A DNA stretch of 28,675 nucleotides, from NCBI GenBank assembly GCA_943908425.1, contig CALTTC010000025.1, forward strand, positions 1-28,675. The letters are read 5' to 3'. The stretch is from an uncultured Moraxella sp. Lineage in GTDB: Bacteria > Pseudomonadota > Gammaproteobacteria > Pseudomonadales > Moraxellaceae. Positions 7,420 through 14,162 of this stretch are shown in pieces. The position numbers and the translations under genes are program-made. Under the pieces are notes generated by a model. It made no database searches. It saw only the letters and a program-made list of their open reading frames with translations, and was not told where the DNA came from. Numbering within the stretch: the first letter of the stretch is position 1; each line of letters starts with the position of its first letter.

Positions 7420-8385
7420 GTGCGTTTTATAATACGTTGTTTATTGCTTGTCGTAACAAGTGTACTCGTCATGGCGTGTAGTACGACACCACCACCTAGC
7501 CCCACGCCCAAAAAACCAATCGTTGCCTTGGTATTGGGCGGAGGCGGTGCGCGTGGCTTTGCCCATCTTGGCGTGATTGAAACCTTAGAAAATAATGGCA
7601 TCTCCCCTGATATCGTCATCGGCACGAGTGCTGGGGCGCTTGTTGGGGCATTATACGCCAGCGGCAAATCGCCAAGTGAGCTACAAATGCTGGCAGATGA
7701 CTTTGATATTAATGCCGTCCTTGAAATTCGCCCTGCCAAACAAGGCTTAATAGACGGCACAAAGTTACGCCATTATGTCAATCAGCACGCCGGCGCTAAT
7801 CCCACAAAATTCCCCAAAAAGTTCGCCGCAGTCGCAACCGACACCCAAGGACAAGCCGTAATCTTTAGCAATGGTGAGACAGGGCTTATCGTGCAAGCCT
7901 CAGCAAGTGTACCAAAGCTATTTATCGCCCCACGCATTCCTGACAAAGTTGGCAATAAATATGTTGATGGCGGGGTATCCGCCCTTGTCCCTGCTCGCTT
8001 TGCCCGTGAGTTGGGCGCTGATGTGGTGATTGCCGTGGATATTTTAGGCAATACTGCTATGACTAACCCTGTACCCAATAGCAATGTTTTGGATAACACT
8101 GTTTTGGATAACGGTATTTTGGATAACGGTATTTTGGATAACAATATTTTGGATAATAATCGCCAAGCATTTGCTAGTGGGCGCATATGGCAAAAACTGT
8201 CTAATCCAACAGCAACAATGGCAACCATCGATAAACAAGCCGCCGACGTGATTATCACCCCCGATTTAAAAAAAATCAGCGTACTAGACATCAGCCAAAA
8301 AACAGCGATGATACAGGCAGGACGAATCGCCACAGTAGCCCAGTTAGCCCCTATCCAGACCGCCATCACCCAAAGTACGCCCTAA
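7420..8385 (+). CDS. Patatin-like phospholipase family lipoprotein
   Basis: This is a bacterial patatin-like (RssA/NTE-type) serine hydrolase that probably cleaves lipid acyl esters. Motifs, numbered from the GTG start: the oxyanion loop GGGGARGFAHLG (40-51), the nucleophile motif GTSAG with Ser70, and the catalytic Asp183 in VDGG. The frame is open from an ATG at 7363, but a GTG at 7420 follows GGAG at five bases and gives a compact lipoprotein signal: MRF start, hydrophobic core, lipobox VMAC with Cys20, then a Pro-rich linker. I therefore prefer 7420 (321 residues). The protein is likely anchored to the inner or outer membrane. A five-copy 15-bp repeat inserts LDN-rich pentapeptides after the Asp motif. 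It runs divergently from recG and shows no operon partner. Confidence 0.9.
   Translation: MRFIIRCLLLVVTSVLVMACSTTPPPSPTPKKPIVALVLGGGGARGFAHLGVIETLENNGISPDIVIGTSAGALVGALYASGKSPSELQMLADDFDINAVLEIRPAKQGLIDGTKLRHYVNQHAGANPTKFPKKFAAVATDTQGQAVIFSNGETGLIVQASASVPKLFIAPRIPDKVGNKYVDGGVSALVPARFARELGADVVIAVDILGNTAMTNPVPNSNVLDNTVLDNGILDNGILDNNILDNNRQAFASGRIWQKLSNPTATMATIDKQAADVIITPDLKKISVLDISQKTAMIQAGRIATVAQLAPIQTAITQSTP
8086..8160 (+). repeat. Five 15-bp tandem repeats inside the patatin-like gene
   Basis: Units at 8086, 8101, 8116, 8131 and 8146 follow the pattern RTTTTGGATAAYRRT and encode (V/I)LDN(T/G/N) pentapeptides. Since 15 is a multiple of 3, changes in copy number lengthen or shorten a surface loop without breaking the frame. 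Confidence 0.9.
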
Positions 8386-8408
8386 GCCTTGCCCCCTTTG
8401 GCTTAAGC

Positions 8409-8440
8409 CATTGTACAAATCGCTTAATTACCGTACAATG
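8409..8440 (+). promoter_or_regulatory. Promoter within an 8-bp inverted repeat, upstream of cpsG
   Basis: TTGTAC (8411-8416) and TACAAT (8434-8439) are separated by exactly 17 bp and match -35 and -10 elements. They lie within CATTGTAC (8409-8416) and GTACAATG (8433-8440), perfect inverted copies. Transcription would start near 8446, followed by AAGGAC before the ATG at 8473. The symmetry may be an operator, or simply reflect the similarity of the two consensus boxes. Confidence 0.6.
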
Positions 8441-8472
8441 TAACATAACACCACTATTTTTAAGGACAACCT

Positions 8473-9897
8473 ATGAGCGCATCGCCCATCACCATGACCT
8501 GTTTTAAAGCTTATGACATTCGTGGTAAGCTTGGTATTGATTTGGATGAGGACATTGCCTACCGCATTGGGGCGGCGTTTGCCCAGTATCTAAACCCCAC
8601 TGGCGATGCTACCCGCCACATTGTTATTGGAGCGGATATACGCCCAAGCAGTGCCGCCCTAAAAACGGCGGTGATTAACGGCATATTAGCCACGGGCACA
8701 AGCGTTTTAGACCTTGGTATGACTGGCACCGAAGAGGTGTATTTTGCCACAAGTTTTTATGGAGCAATCGGGGGCATTGAGGTAACCGCAAGCCACAATC
8801 CTATTGATTACAATGGCATGAAACTGGTTGGCGAAGGCTCACGCCCCATCGGGATAGACAGTGGCTTACAAGCCATTAAAATGCTTGCCGAACGTGGCGA
8901 TTTTGTCACTAATAATCAAGGCAACTACGAGCTTGTACCTGACAAAACCGCCTATATTGACCATTTATTAAACTATATCAATCTTGATAAGCTCACCTTT
9001 GACACGCCCCTTAAAATTGTCGTTAATTGTGGCAATGGCAGTGCCGCCCCTGTCATTGATTTATTGGAAGCAAGACTTGCCAATCACCCCATCTGTTTTA
9101 TCAAAATTCACCACACCCCAGATGGCAGTTTTCCAAATGGTATCCCAAACCCGATGATTGTCCAAAACCGCACAGCAACGACACAAGCGATATTGCACCA
9201 AGGTGCCGATTTGGGGATTGCTTTTGATGGCGATTTTGACCGCTGTTTTTTCTTTGATGAACAAGGCAGATTCATTGAAGGGGCGTATATGGTTGGGGTG
9301 CTTGCCCAAGCGTTTTTGCAAAAATACCCTAAGTCTGGCATTGTTTATGACCCAAGAAATGTTCTAAACACCGAGCAAATCATCAAAGATAACAACGGTC
9401 AAGCCTTAATTAGCCAATCGGGGCATTCGTATATGAAACAAATGATGCGCAAGCATGGTGCCGTTTATGGCGGTGAGATGTCTGCCCATCATTATTTTAA
9501 AGATTTTTATTATTGTGATAGCGGTATGATTCCGTGGCTATTGGTCGTTGAGCTGCTCGCCACGTGCCAACAAAGCCTATCAACACTTGTCCATACAATG
9601 ATGAGCAATTTTCCCATCTCTGGAGAGATTAATTTTAGCCTAACGGACATCACCCCAAGCCAAATGATAACACTGATACAAGAAAATATAGCACGCTTTG
9701 ATAACAAAAAACCCACGCTTGATTATTTGGACGGCTTGTCGGTGCATTTTGGCGATTGGCGGTTTAATGTGCGTGCGTCCAATACCGAGCCACTGATTCG
9801 CCTAAATGCCGAAAGCTGTGGCGATACTGCCCTATTAGCCCAAAAAGTAGACAGTCTTTGTGCGTTTATTGTGGCACACGGCGGTAAGCTCGCTTAA
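8473..9897 (+). CDS. cpsG: Phosphomannomutase (CpsG/ManB type)
   Basis: This alpha-D-phosphohexomutase interconverts mannose 6-phosphate and mannose 1-phosphate, feeding GDP-mannose and surface polysaccharide synthesis. The 474-residue protein resembles E. coli CpsG throughout: TCFKAYDIRGKLG start, the phosphoserine loop VTASHNPIDYNG with Ser107, the magnesium loop AFDGDFDRCFF with Asp252/254/256, the sugar-binding GGEMSAHHYFKD followed by CDSGMIPWL, and the phosphate-binding RASNTEPLIRLN near the C-terminus. It has its own promoter and a terminator after it, so it seems monocistronic. Some relatives of this family also use glucose phosphates (AlgC type); the CpsG-like YCDSGMIPWL block favours mannose. 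Confidence 0.92.
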   Translation: MSASPITMTCFKAYDIRGKLGIDLDEDIAYRIGAAFAQYLNPTGDATRHIVIGADIRPSSAALKTAVINGILATGTSVLDLGMTGTEEVYFATSFYGAIGGIEVTASHNPIDYNGMKLVGEGSRPIGIDSGLQAIKMLAERGDFVTNNQGNYELVPDKTAYIDHLLNYINLDKLTFDTPLKIVVNCGNGSAAPVIDLLEARLANHPICFIKIHHTPDGSFPNGIPNPMIVQNRTATTQAILHQGADLGIAFDGDFDRCFFFDEQGRFIEGAYMVGVLAQAFLQKYPKSGIVYDPRNVLNTEQIIKDNNGQALISQSGHSYMKQMMRKHGAVYGGEMSAHHYFKDFYYCDSGMIPWLLVVELLATCQQSLSTLVHTMMSNFPISGEINFSLTDITPSQMITLIQENIARFDNKKPTLDYLDGLSVHFGDWRFNVRASNTEPLIRLNAESCGDTALLAQKVDSLCAFIVAHGGKLA

Positions 9898-9954
9898 CTG
9901 CTAAAACATAACTAACAATCCATCTAATACCATTTAATCAAGCTTTATCAATCC

Positions 9955-9983
9955 AGCCCTATTGTCAAGATGGGGCTTTTTTT
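9955..9983 (+). terminator. Intrinsic terminator after cpsG
   Basis: AGCCCTA (9955-9961) pairs with TGGGGCT (9971-9977), including one G-T pair, around a short loop. A run of seven T residues follows directly. This is a good Rho-independent terminator for the upstream mutase gene. Confidence 0.8.
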
Positions 9984-10050
9984 GGCGAAAATTGCCTATT
10001 TATTCACAGACAATTTAACAAATTAGCAAAGATTGATTGACTTAACAGAA

Positions 10051-10094
10051 AGCTATATTTTATTTTGTAAAATTATATAGCTCTATGGTAAGAT
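10051..10094 (+). promoter_or_regulatory. Putative promoter and inverted repeat before the DUF969-DUF979-pcp operon
   Basis: AGCTATAT (10051-10058) and ATATAGCT (10075-10082) are perfect 8-bp inverted repeats with 16 bp between them. TTGTAA (10065-10070) and TAAGAT (10089-10094) at 18-bp spacing could be the -35 and -10 of the operon, so the inverted repeat would overlap the promoter as an operator would. No regulator gene is adjacent. Confidence 0.4.
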
Positions 10095-10123
10095 AGCTTT
10101 TTTTGCAATAAAAGGAATTGGCA

Positions 10124-10831
10124 ATGAATGAAGCGGTCAGTTTTTTACCGTTAATCGGTATTTTGGTGATTGTAGTCGGCTTTGTTTTGCGTTTTAATGC
10201 CATTTTGGTGGTGTTGATTGCCGCCTTTGTTACCGCTTTATTGGCACAGATGCCGTTGGACATTATTTTTAGCAAGCTTGGCGAGGGCTTTGTCAAAACC
10301 CGTGCGTTATCATTTATTATTGTACTACCCCTTGCAACCATTGGCTTACTTGAGCGTAATGGACTAAAAGAGCGTGCACAAAACTGGATTGCCGGTATCA
10401 AGCAGGCAACCACTGGGCGATTATTGACCGTTTATTTGCTTGTGCGTGAACTGTCAGCAGCCCTTGGACTGACAAGCCTTGGCGGACACCCACAGATGGT
10501 GCGTCCCTTGATTGCTCCAATGGCAGAAGGTGCCGCCCAAAACCGCTATCAGCACGTGCCAGATGATGTCCGCAACAAAATCCGTGCGATGAGTGCTGCC
10601 ACCGATAACGTTGGGCTATTTTTTGGTGAGGATATTTTTGTGGCATTTGGGGCGATTGTACTGATGCAAACCTTTATGCAAACCACTGCTGGCATTGACG
10701 TTGAGCCACTGCATATCGCTTTTTGGGGCATTCCCACCGCCATTTGTGCGTTTTTGATTCACAGTTATCGCTTGCACCGCTTTGATAATTATCTGCACAG
10801 AACACTGACAACAAGCACATTAAAGGACTAA
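10124..10831 (+). CDS. DUF969 family membrane protein, putative permease subunit
   Basis: The protein of 235 residues is strongly hydrophobic. Membrane helices are likely near residues 5-22, 25-43, 62-78, 160-178 and 188-205. Family recognition rests on PLIGILVIVVGFVLRFN, on RELSAALGLTSLGGHPQMVRPLI and on the partner gene. A TTG six bases upstream also opens the frame, but the ATG at 10124 has AAGGA at proper spacing. It is followed by the DUF979 gene after 9 bp, and the two families usually occur together, which suggests a two-part transporter. The third gene of the operon is a pyroglutamyl peptidase, so pyroglutamate or a pyroglutamyl peptide is the most likely substrate. That is inference from context; no transport activity can be read from the sequence. 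Confidence 0.82.
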   Translation: MNEAVSFLPLIGILVIVVGFVLRFNAILVVLIAAFVTALLAQMPLDIIFSKLGEGFVKTRALSFIIVLPLATIGLLERNGLKERAQNWIAGIKQATTGRLLTVYLLVRELSAALGLTSLGGHPQMVRPLIAPMAEGAAQNRYQHVPDDVRNKIRAMSAATDNVGLFFGEDIFVAFGAIVLMQTFMQTTAGIDVEPLHIAFWGIPTAICAFLIHSYRLHRFDNYLHRTLTTSTLKD

Positions 10832-10840
10832 GGGGCGGTT

Positions 10841-11803
10841 ATGACAGCAATTTTACAATTAAACTACTTGTTTTATTTGGCAGGGCTTGTGCTTATCTTT
10901 GTGGCAATATTGACCGCCAACGATAAAACCAATCCCAAACGCTTTAGCAGTGCCTTTTTTTGGGGTGCGTATGGCGTTGTGTTTATCATCGGCGATTTTG
11001 TTGCCCCTTTGTGGGTTGGCATATTGGTGGTGGCGATGGGCTTAGTGGCAGGCTTTGGCGGTGTGGGGGCGGGGGCGGTGCAACTGCCCACTACCGATGT
11101 GCTAAAAGCCAAGGCGCGCGCCCTAAACAATAAACTCTTTGTCCCTGCCCTTGCCATTCCTTTTATTACCATTATTTTTGCGGTGGTCTTAAAAGAGGTG
11201 CATTTTGGGGCGTGGCGTTTATTGCCCGAAAAAAGCGAAACACTTGTAGGGCTTGGTATTGCCTGTATTGTTTCGCTTGCGTTGGCGTGCCATATCACTA
11301 AAGACACCCCCGTGCAAGCCATTAAAGAATCTCGGCGACTGTTTGAGGCGATGGGCTGGGCGGTATTATTGCCCCAATTACTTGCGGTGCTCGGCATTAT
11401 CTTCACCGATGCTGGCGTTGGCTCGGCGATTGCCCATCTAACGACAGAATATCTTGCGGTGGACAGTCGGCTGATTGCTGTAGCGGCATATTGTATCGGT
11501 ATGGCGCTGTTTACGATGATTATGGGCAATGCCTTTGCCGCCTTTCCTGTAATTACCGCTGGCATTGGACTGCCTATCTTGATTTTGACCCACGGGGCGA
11601 ATCCTGCGGTGGTGTGTGCGGTGGGTATGTTTAGTGGTTATTGTGGTACGCTGATGACCCCAATGGCGGCTAACTTTAATATCGTTCCAGCAGCGTTATT
11701 GGAATTGCCCGACAAAAACGCCGTGATTAAAATCCAAGTGGCAACCGCTATTCCACTATTGATGGCAAATATTGCCATTATGTATATTGCTGGGTTTTTA
11801 TAA
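10841..11803 (+). CDS. DUF979 family membrane protein, putative permease subunit
   Basis: This 320-residue integral membrane protein has about eight to ten predicted helices, beginning YLFYLAGLVLIFVAILTA. Diagnostic stretches include FWGAYGVVFIIGDFVAP, the Gly-rich GFGGVGAGAVQLP, and SGYCGTLMTPMAANFNIVPAALLELPD near the C-terminus. The last has the look of a substrate-site loop in permeases. The start has AGGGG just upstream. The gene lies 9 bp after the DUF969 gene and 16 bp before pcp, so the three are almost surely one transcript. DUF969 and DUF979 proteins probably work as a heteromeric carrier. From memory, and not checked here, they cluster with 5-oxoproline metabolism genes in other bacteria. 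Confidence 0.82.
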   Translation: MTAILQLNYLFYLAGLVLIFVAILTANDKTNPKRFSSAFFWGAYGVVFIIGDFVAPLWVGILVVAMGLVAGFGGVGAGAVQLPTTDVLKAKARALNNKLFVPALAIPFITIIFAVVLKEVHFGAWRLLPEKSETLVGLGIACIVSLALACHITKDTPVQAIKESRRLFEAMGWAVLLPQLLAVLGIIFTDAGVGSAIAHLTTEYLAVDSRLIAVAAYCIGMALFTMIMGNAFAAFPVITAGIGLPILILTHGANPAVVCAVGMFSGYCGTLMTPMAANFNIVPAALLELPDKNAVIKIQVATAIPLLMANIAIMYIAGFL

Positions 11804-11819
11804 TGGAGTTGCAATAACG

Positions 11820-12461
11820 ATGCGTCAATTTTTACTAACCGCTTTTGCTCCCTTTGATGGTGAGCCCATCAACCCCTCGTGGGAGATGATAAAGTCATTA
11901 GACGGCACAATAATTGCTGATGTTGCCTTAACTTGCGTGTGCTTGCCTGTGGTGTTTGGTGACAGCGTACAAGAGCTAGAACGGCAGATACAAAAGACTG
12001 CCCCGGCAGGTGTTATCAGCTTTGGGCAAGCAGGCGGTCGCACAAGCATTACCCCTGAGTGCATCGCCATCAATCTTGATGACGCACGCATTGCCGACAA
12101 CGCTGGCAATAGACCGTGTGGTAAGCGTATCATCGCCCACGCCCCTGACGGCTATTTTAGCACACTGCCCATCAAAACCATTACCCAAAACCTACAGCAC
12201 GCTAACATACCCTGTCAGCTGTCATACACGGCTGGCACCTTTGTCTGCAATCATCTGTTTTTTGGGCTACAGCATTTGGCGAAGCGTTATCACATTACCC
12301 AAAGTGGCTTTATCCACATTCCTTACCTGCCCAGCCAAGCCACGCACAATAACGCCGCCAGTATGAGCCTTGACACCCTACAAAATGCCGCCAAACTGAT
12401 TGTGCAAACGGTCGCCACCACACGTGAAGACATCGCTATAATTGGCGGACAGACCCATTAA
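11820..12461 (+). CDS. pcp: Pyroglutamyl-peptidase I (pyrrolidone-carboxylate peptidase)
   Basis: Pcp is a cytosolic C15 cysteine peptidase that removes N-terminal pyroglutamate (5-oxoproline) from peptides. The 213-residue length matches the family. The catalytic triad can be placed: Glu80 in TPECIAIN, Cys143 in GTFVCNHLFF, and His166 in GFIHIPYLP. The N-terminal LLTAFAPFDGEPINPSW is also typical. The frame is open 48 bases upstream, inside the DUF979 gene, but the ATG at 11820 aligns with the family start and has GGAG upstream. It is the third gene of the DUF969-DUF979-pcp operon and converges on an Nramp-family gene, which supports a joint role in taking up and using pyroglutamyl compounds. 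Confidence 0.95.
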   Translation: MRQFLLTAFAPFDGEPINPSWEMIKSLDGTIIADVALTCVCLPVVFGDSVQELERQIQKTAPAGVISFGQAGGRTSITPECIAINLDDARIADNAGNRPCGKRIIAHAPDGYFSTLPIKTITQNLQHANIPCQLSYTAGTFVCNHLFFGLQHLAKRYHITQSGFIHIPYLPSQATHNNAASMSLDTLQNAAKLIVQTVATTREDIAIIGGQTH

Positions 12462-12479
12462 CAGCCCACAAATCTGACA

Positions 12480-12507
12480 ATTAGCCCACCAATCACCGTG
12501 GGCTAAT
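12480..12507. terminator. Hairpin between convergent pcp and Nramp-family genes
   Basis: ATTAGCCCAC (12480-12489) and GTGGGCTAAT (12498-12507) form a perfect 10-bp stem with an 8-nt loop, centred in the 52-bp gap between convergent genes. T-runs are lacking on both sides. Position and strength suggest a shared bidirectional terminator. Confidence 0.65.
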
Positions 12508-12513
12508 GCCGCC

Positions 12514-13743
12514 TTAAACAATCAGCCCAAAAAAGTTTGCCAAAAACAATAAAGCAAAGCCGGTCAAAAACACAAGTCCTGCCCACGCAAGCCCCCGCAG
12601 CCAGCTTGGTAATGGCGTTTGACGCACCAAAGCAAAATTAAGCCACGCAAAAACAGGGGCGGCTACAAATGCCATAATCATCGCAAATTTTAGCATTAAC
12701 GCCAACGCCGAGCCAAAATACAACACAATCAATAGCCCTGCCACACTAAAAAACGACAACCAAAAATTGAGCGTCTTATTAGAAAAGCTGGGGCGATTTT
12801 GTAGTAGGCGTAACGATTCTGCATTAAGCCTGGCATAGCCATCCACCGCCGTAATGGTCGTGCCAAACATACACATAAAGGCAATAAATGCCACAAGCGT
12901 CCTTGACCAGTCGCCAATCGTCTGAGTGTACATACCAATCAGCTGTCCGACATATTGTCCGCCTGCCATTTTTATCTCTTGTCCTGAGCCGTACTGCACA
13001 AAAACGCCCAATGCCAAAAACGCCAACGCCAAGCCCCCAGACATCCAAAAGCCGACATTAAAATCCAATAAACCTTGTCTATGAGTAATCTCTGGATTAT
13101 TACGGCGTTTGGCAACCGTCCAAAGCGAGGTTACGGTAGAAAATTCAATCGGTGCTGGCATCCAGCCCATCAAAGCAATAATAAAGCCAAGCGTTGCCAA
13201 ATTCCACGGCGTGGCTGGCACAAAGTCAGGGGCAACCACCGACGGTTTGCCCATCGCCACCACTAGAGCAATCAAGGTGGTAAGCGTTAGTAACACCACA
13301 ATCCATTTGGTGAGTTTATCTAGCACCTGATAATGCCCCACCATCAAAAACGCCCAGCTCACCAACAATGTCAAGCCAGCAAGGACTTGCACGCTCAATG
13401 TCAAAGACGGCAACAAAAACCCTAAAATCACCGCACACAGCATCGCTACCGCTGCAACATTAATCATCCCTGCAATAAACGACATCACAAAAAACAGCCA
13501 CAGATAGCCGCTGCCTTTTTGGGCATAGCCTTCTACAAGACTTTGATTGCTTGTGTAAGTATAATCGGTCGCAAAGCGAAAAAAGGGGTATTTAAAGACA
13601 TTAGCAAGCACAATAAAAATCGTCAGTTGCCAGCCGTATAACGCCCCTGCTTGGGTAGAGGCAATCAAATGCGACCCACCAATGGCAGCCGATGCCATCA
13701 AAATCCCAGGTCCAAAAGCTTGCCAGTTGATTTTTTTGGTCAT
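12514..13743 (-). CDS. Nramp-family transporter, YcsG-like, lacking the DPGN metal motif
   Basis: This 409-residue protein has about eleven predicted membrane helices and the Nramp fold signature at its N-terminus: FGPGILMASAAIGGSH, then ASTQAGALYGWQL. Canonical Nramp metal carriers have DPGN in helix 1. By my alignment by eye, the matching residues here are GGSH (22-25). Helix 6 reads GWMPAPIE (MPAP at 195-198) where metal carriers have an MPH-type motif. Loss of the aspartate argues against manganese or iron as substrate. B. subtilis YcsG, in the 5-oxoprolinase gene cluster, is a comparable Nramp-like protein as I recall it. Next to pcp and DUF969-DUF979, a role in 5-oxoproline or a related organic substrate is plausible. 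A good AAGGG site precedes the ATG. Confidence 0.82.
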   Translation of the reverse strand: MTKKINWQAFGPGILMASAAIGGSHLIASTQAGALYGWQLTIFIVLANVFKYPFFRFATDYTYTSNQSLVEGYAQKGSGYLWLFFVMSFIAGMINVAAVAMLCAVILGFLLPSLTLSVQVLAGLTLLVSWAFLMVGHYQVLDKLTKWIVVLLTLTTLIALVVAMGKPSVVAPDFVPATPWNLATLGFIIALMGWMPAPIEFSTVTSLWTVAKRRNNPEITHRQGLLDFNVGFWMSGGLALAFLALGVFVQYGSGQEIKMAGGQYVGQLIGMYTQTIGDWSRTLVAFIAFMCMFGTTITAVDGYARLNAESLRLLQNRPSFSNKTLNFWLSFFSVAGLLIVLYFGSALALMLKFAMIMAFVAAPVFAWLNFALVRQTPLPSWLRGLAWAGLVFLTGFALLFLANFFGLIV

Positions 13744-14162
13744 AATTTACCCTTTTGTATTTTACTTAGCTTATTTGCCTTTGGTTTTTGAACTTAAAAA
13801 ACTTAGCTACCCTTTTAAATCATTGAAGTGAGCCGTCCAATGATGAACACCACTGACATTAAAACCGCTTAGGCAAATTTTGTTACCATTGCTTGATATT
13901 AGCAAAACTTTATTAACTAAACGCTATACTATAAAACAAAATGACCAATAAAAAAAGCATTTTTTGCTTATTTAATCCATTTGCCAAAAAGATTGATGAA
14001 TAAATCGCCAAAGCCATTACCGCCTTTGCAACAATCCTTAAGCAAACCCTTAAACCAAATTCTTAAATCAATCCGCTAGTATGTTTGTCTTAGTCTTAAT
14101 AAAAAAAGCAACTGCCTAGGCAACTGCTTTTTATTATTGCTTTTTATGGGCTGGCTAAAGTT
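13744..14162. other. 419-bp intergenic region, no gene seen
   Basis: This AT-rich gap lies upstream of the Nramp-family gene and downstream of the AGCS gene, both on the minus strand. It should hold the Nramp-gene promoter on its left side, although I find no convincing -35/-10 pair. The right side holds the terminator described at 14103-14132. No ORF or RNA gene is supported. Confidence 0.6.
14103..14132 (-). terminator. Terminator after the AGCS symporter gene
   Basis: AAAAAGCA (14103-14110) pairs with TGCTTTTT (14125-14132). An inner TGCC/GGCA (14113-14116 and 14119-14122) continues the stem after a 2x2 mismatch. On the minus strand the hairpin is followed by the T-run complementary to the A-tract at 14098-14107, so it fits an intrinsic terminator. 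The tracts on both sides could also allow bidirectional use. Confidence 0.7.

Noticed and set aside
7782..8369. 195-residue minus-strand ORF
   Set aside because: It lies wholly antisense to the patatin-like gene, which has clear catalytic motifs, and shows no family features.
10873..11565. 230-residue minus-strand ORF
   Set aside because: Antisense to the DUF979 gene; composition is a mirror of membrane codons and it has no recognisable motif.
12462..12513. Small RNA between pcp and the Nramp-family gene
   Set aside because: The hairpin in a 52-bp convergent gap is better explained as a shared terminator; no promoter is seen.
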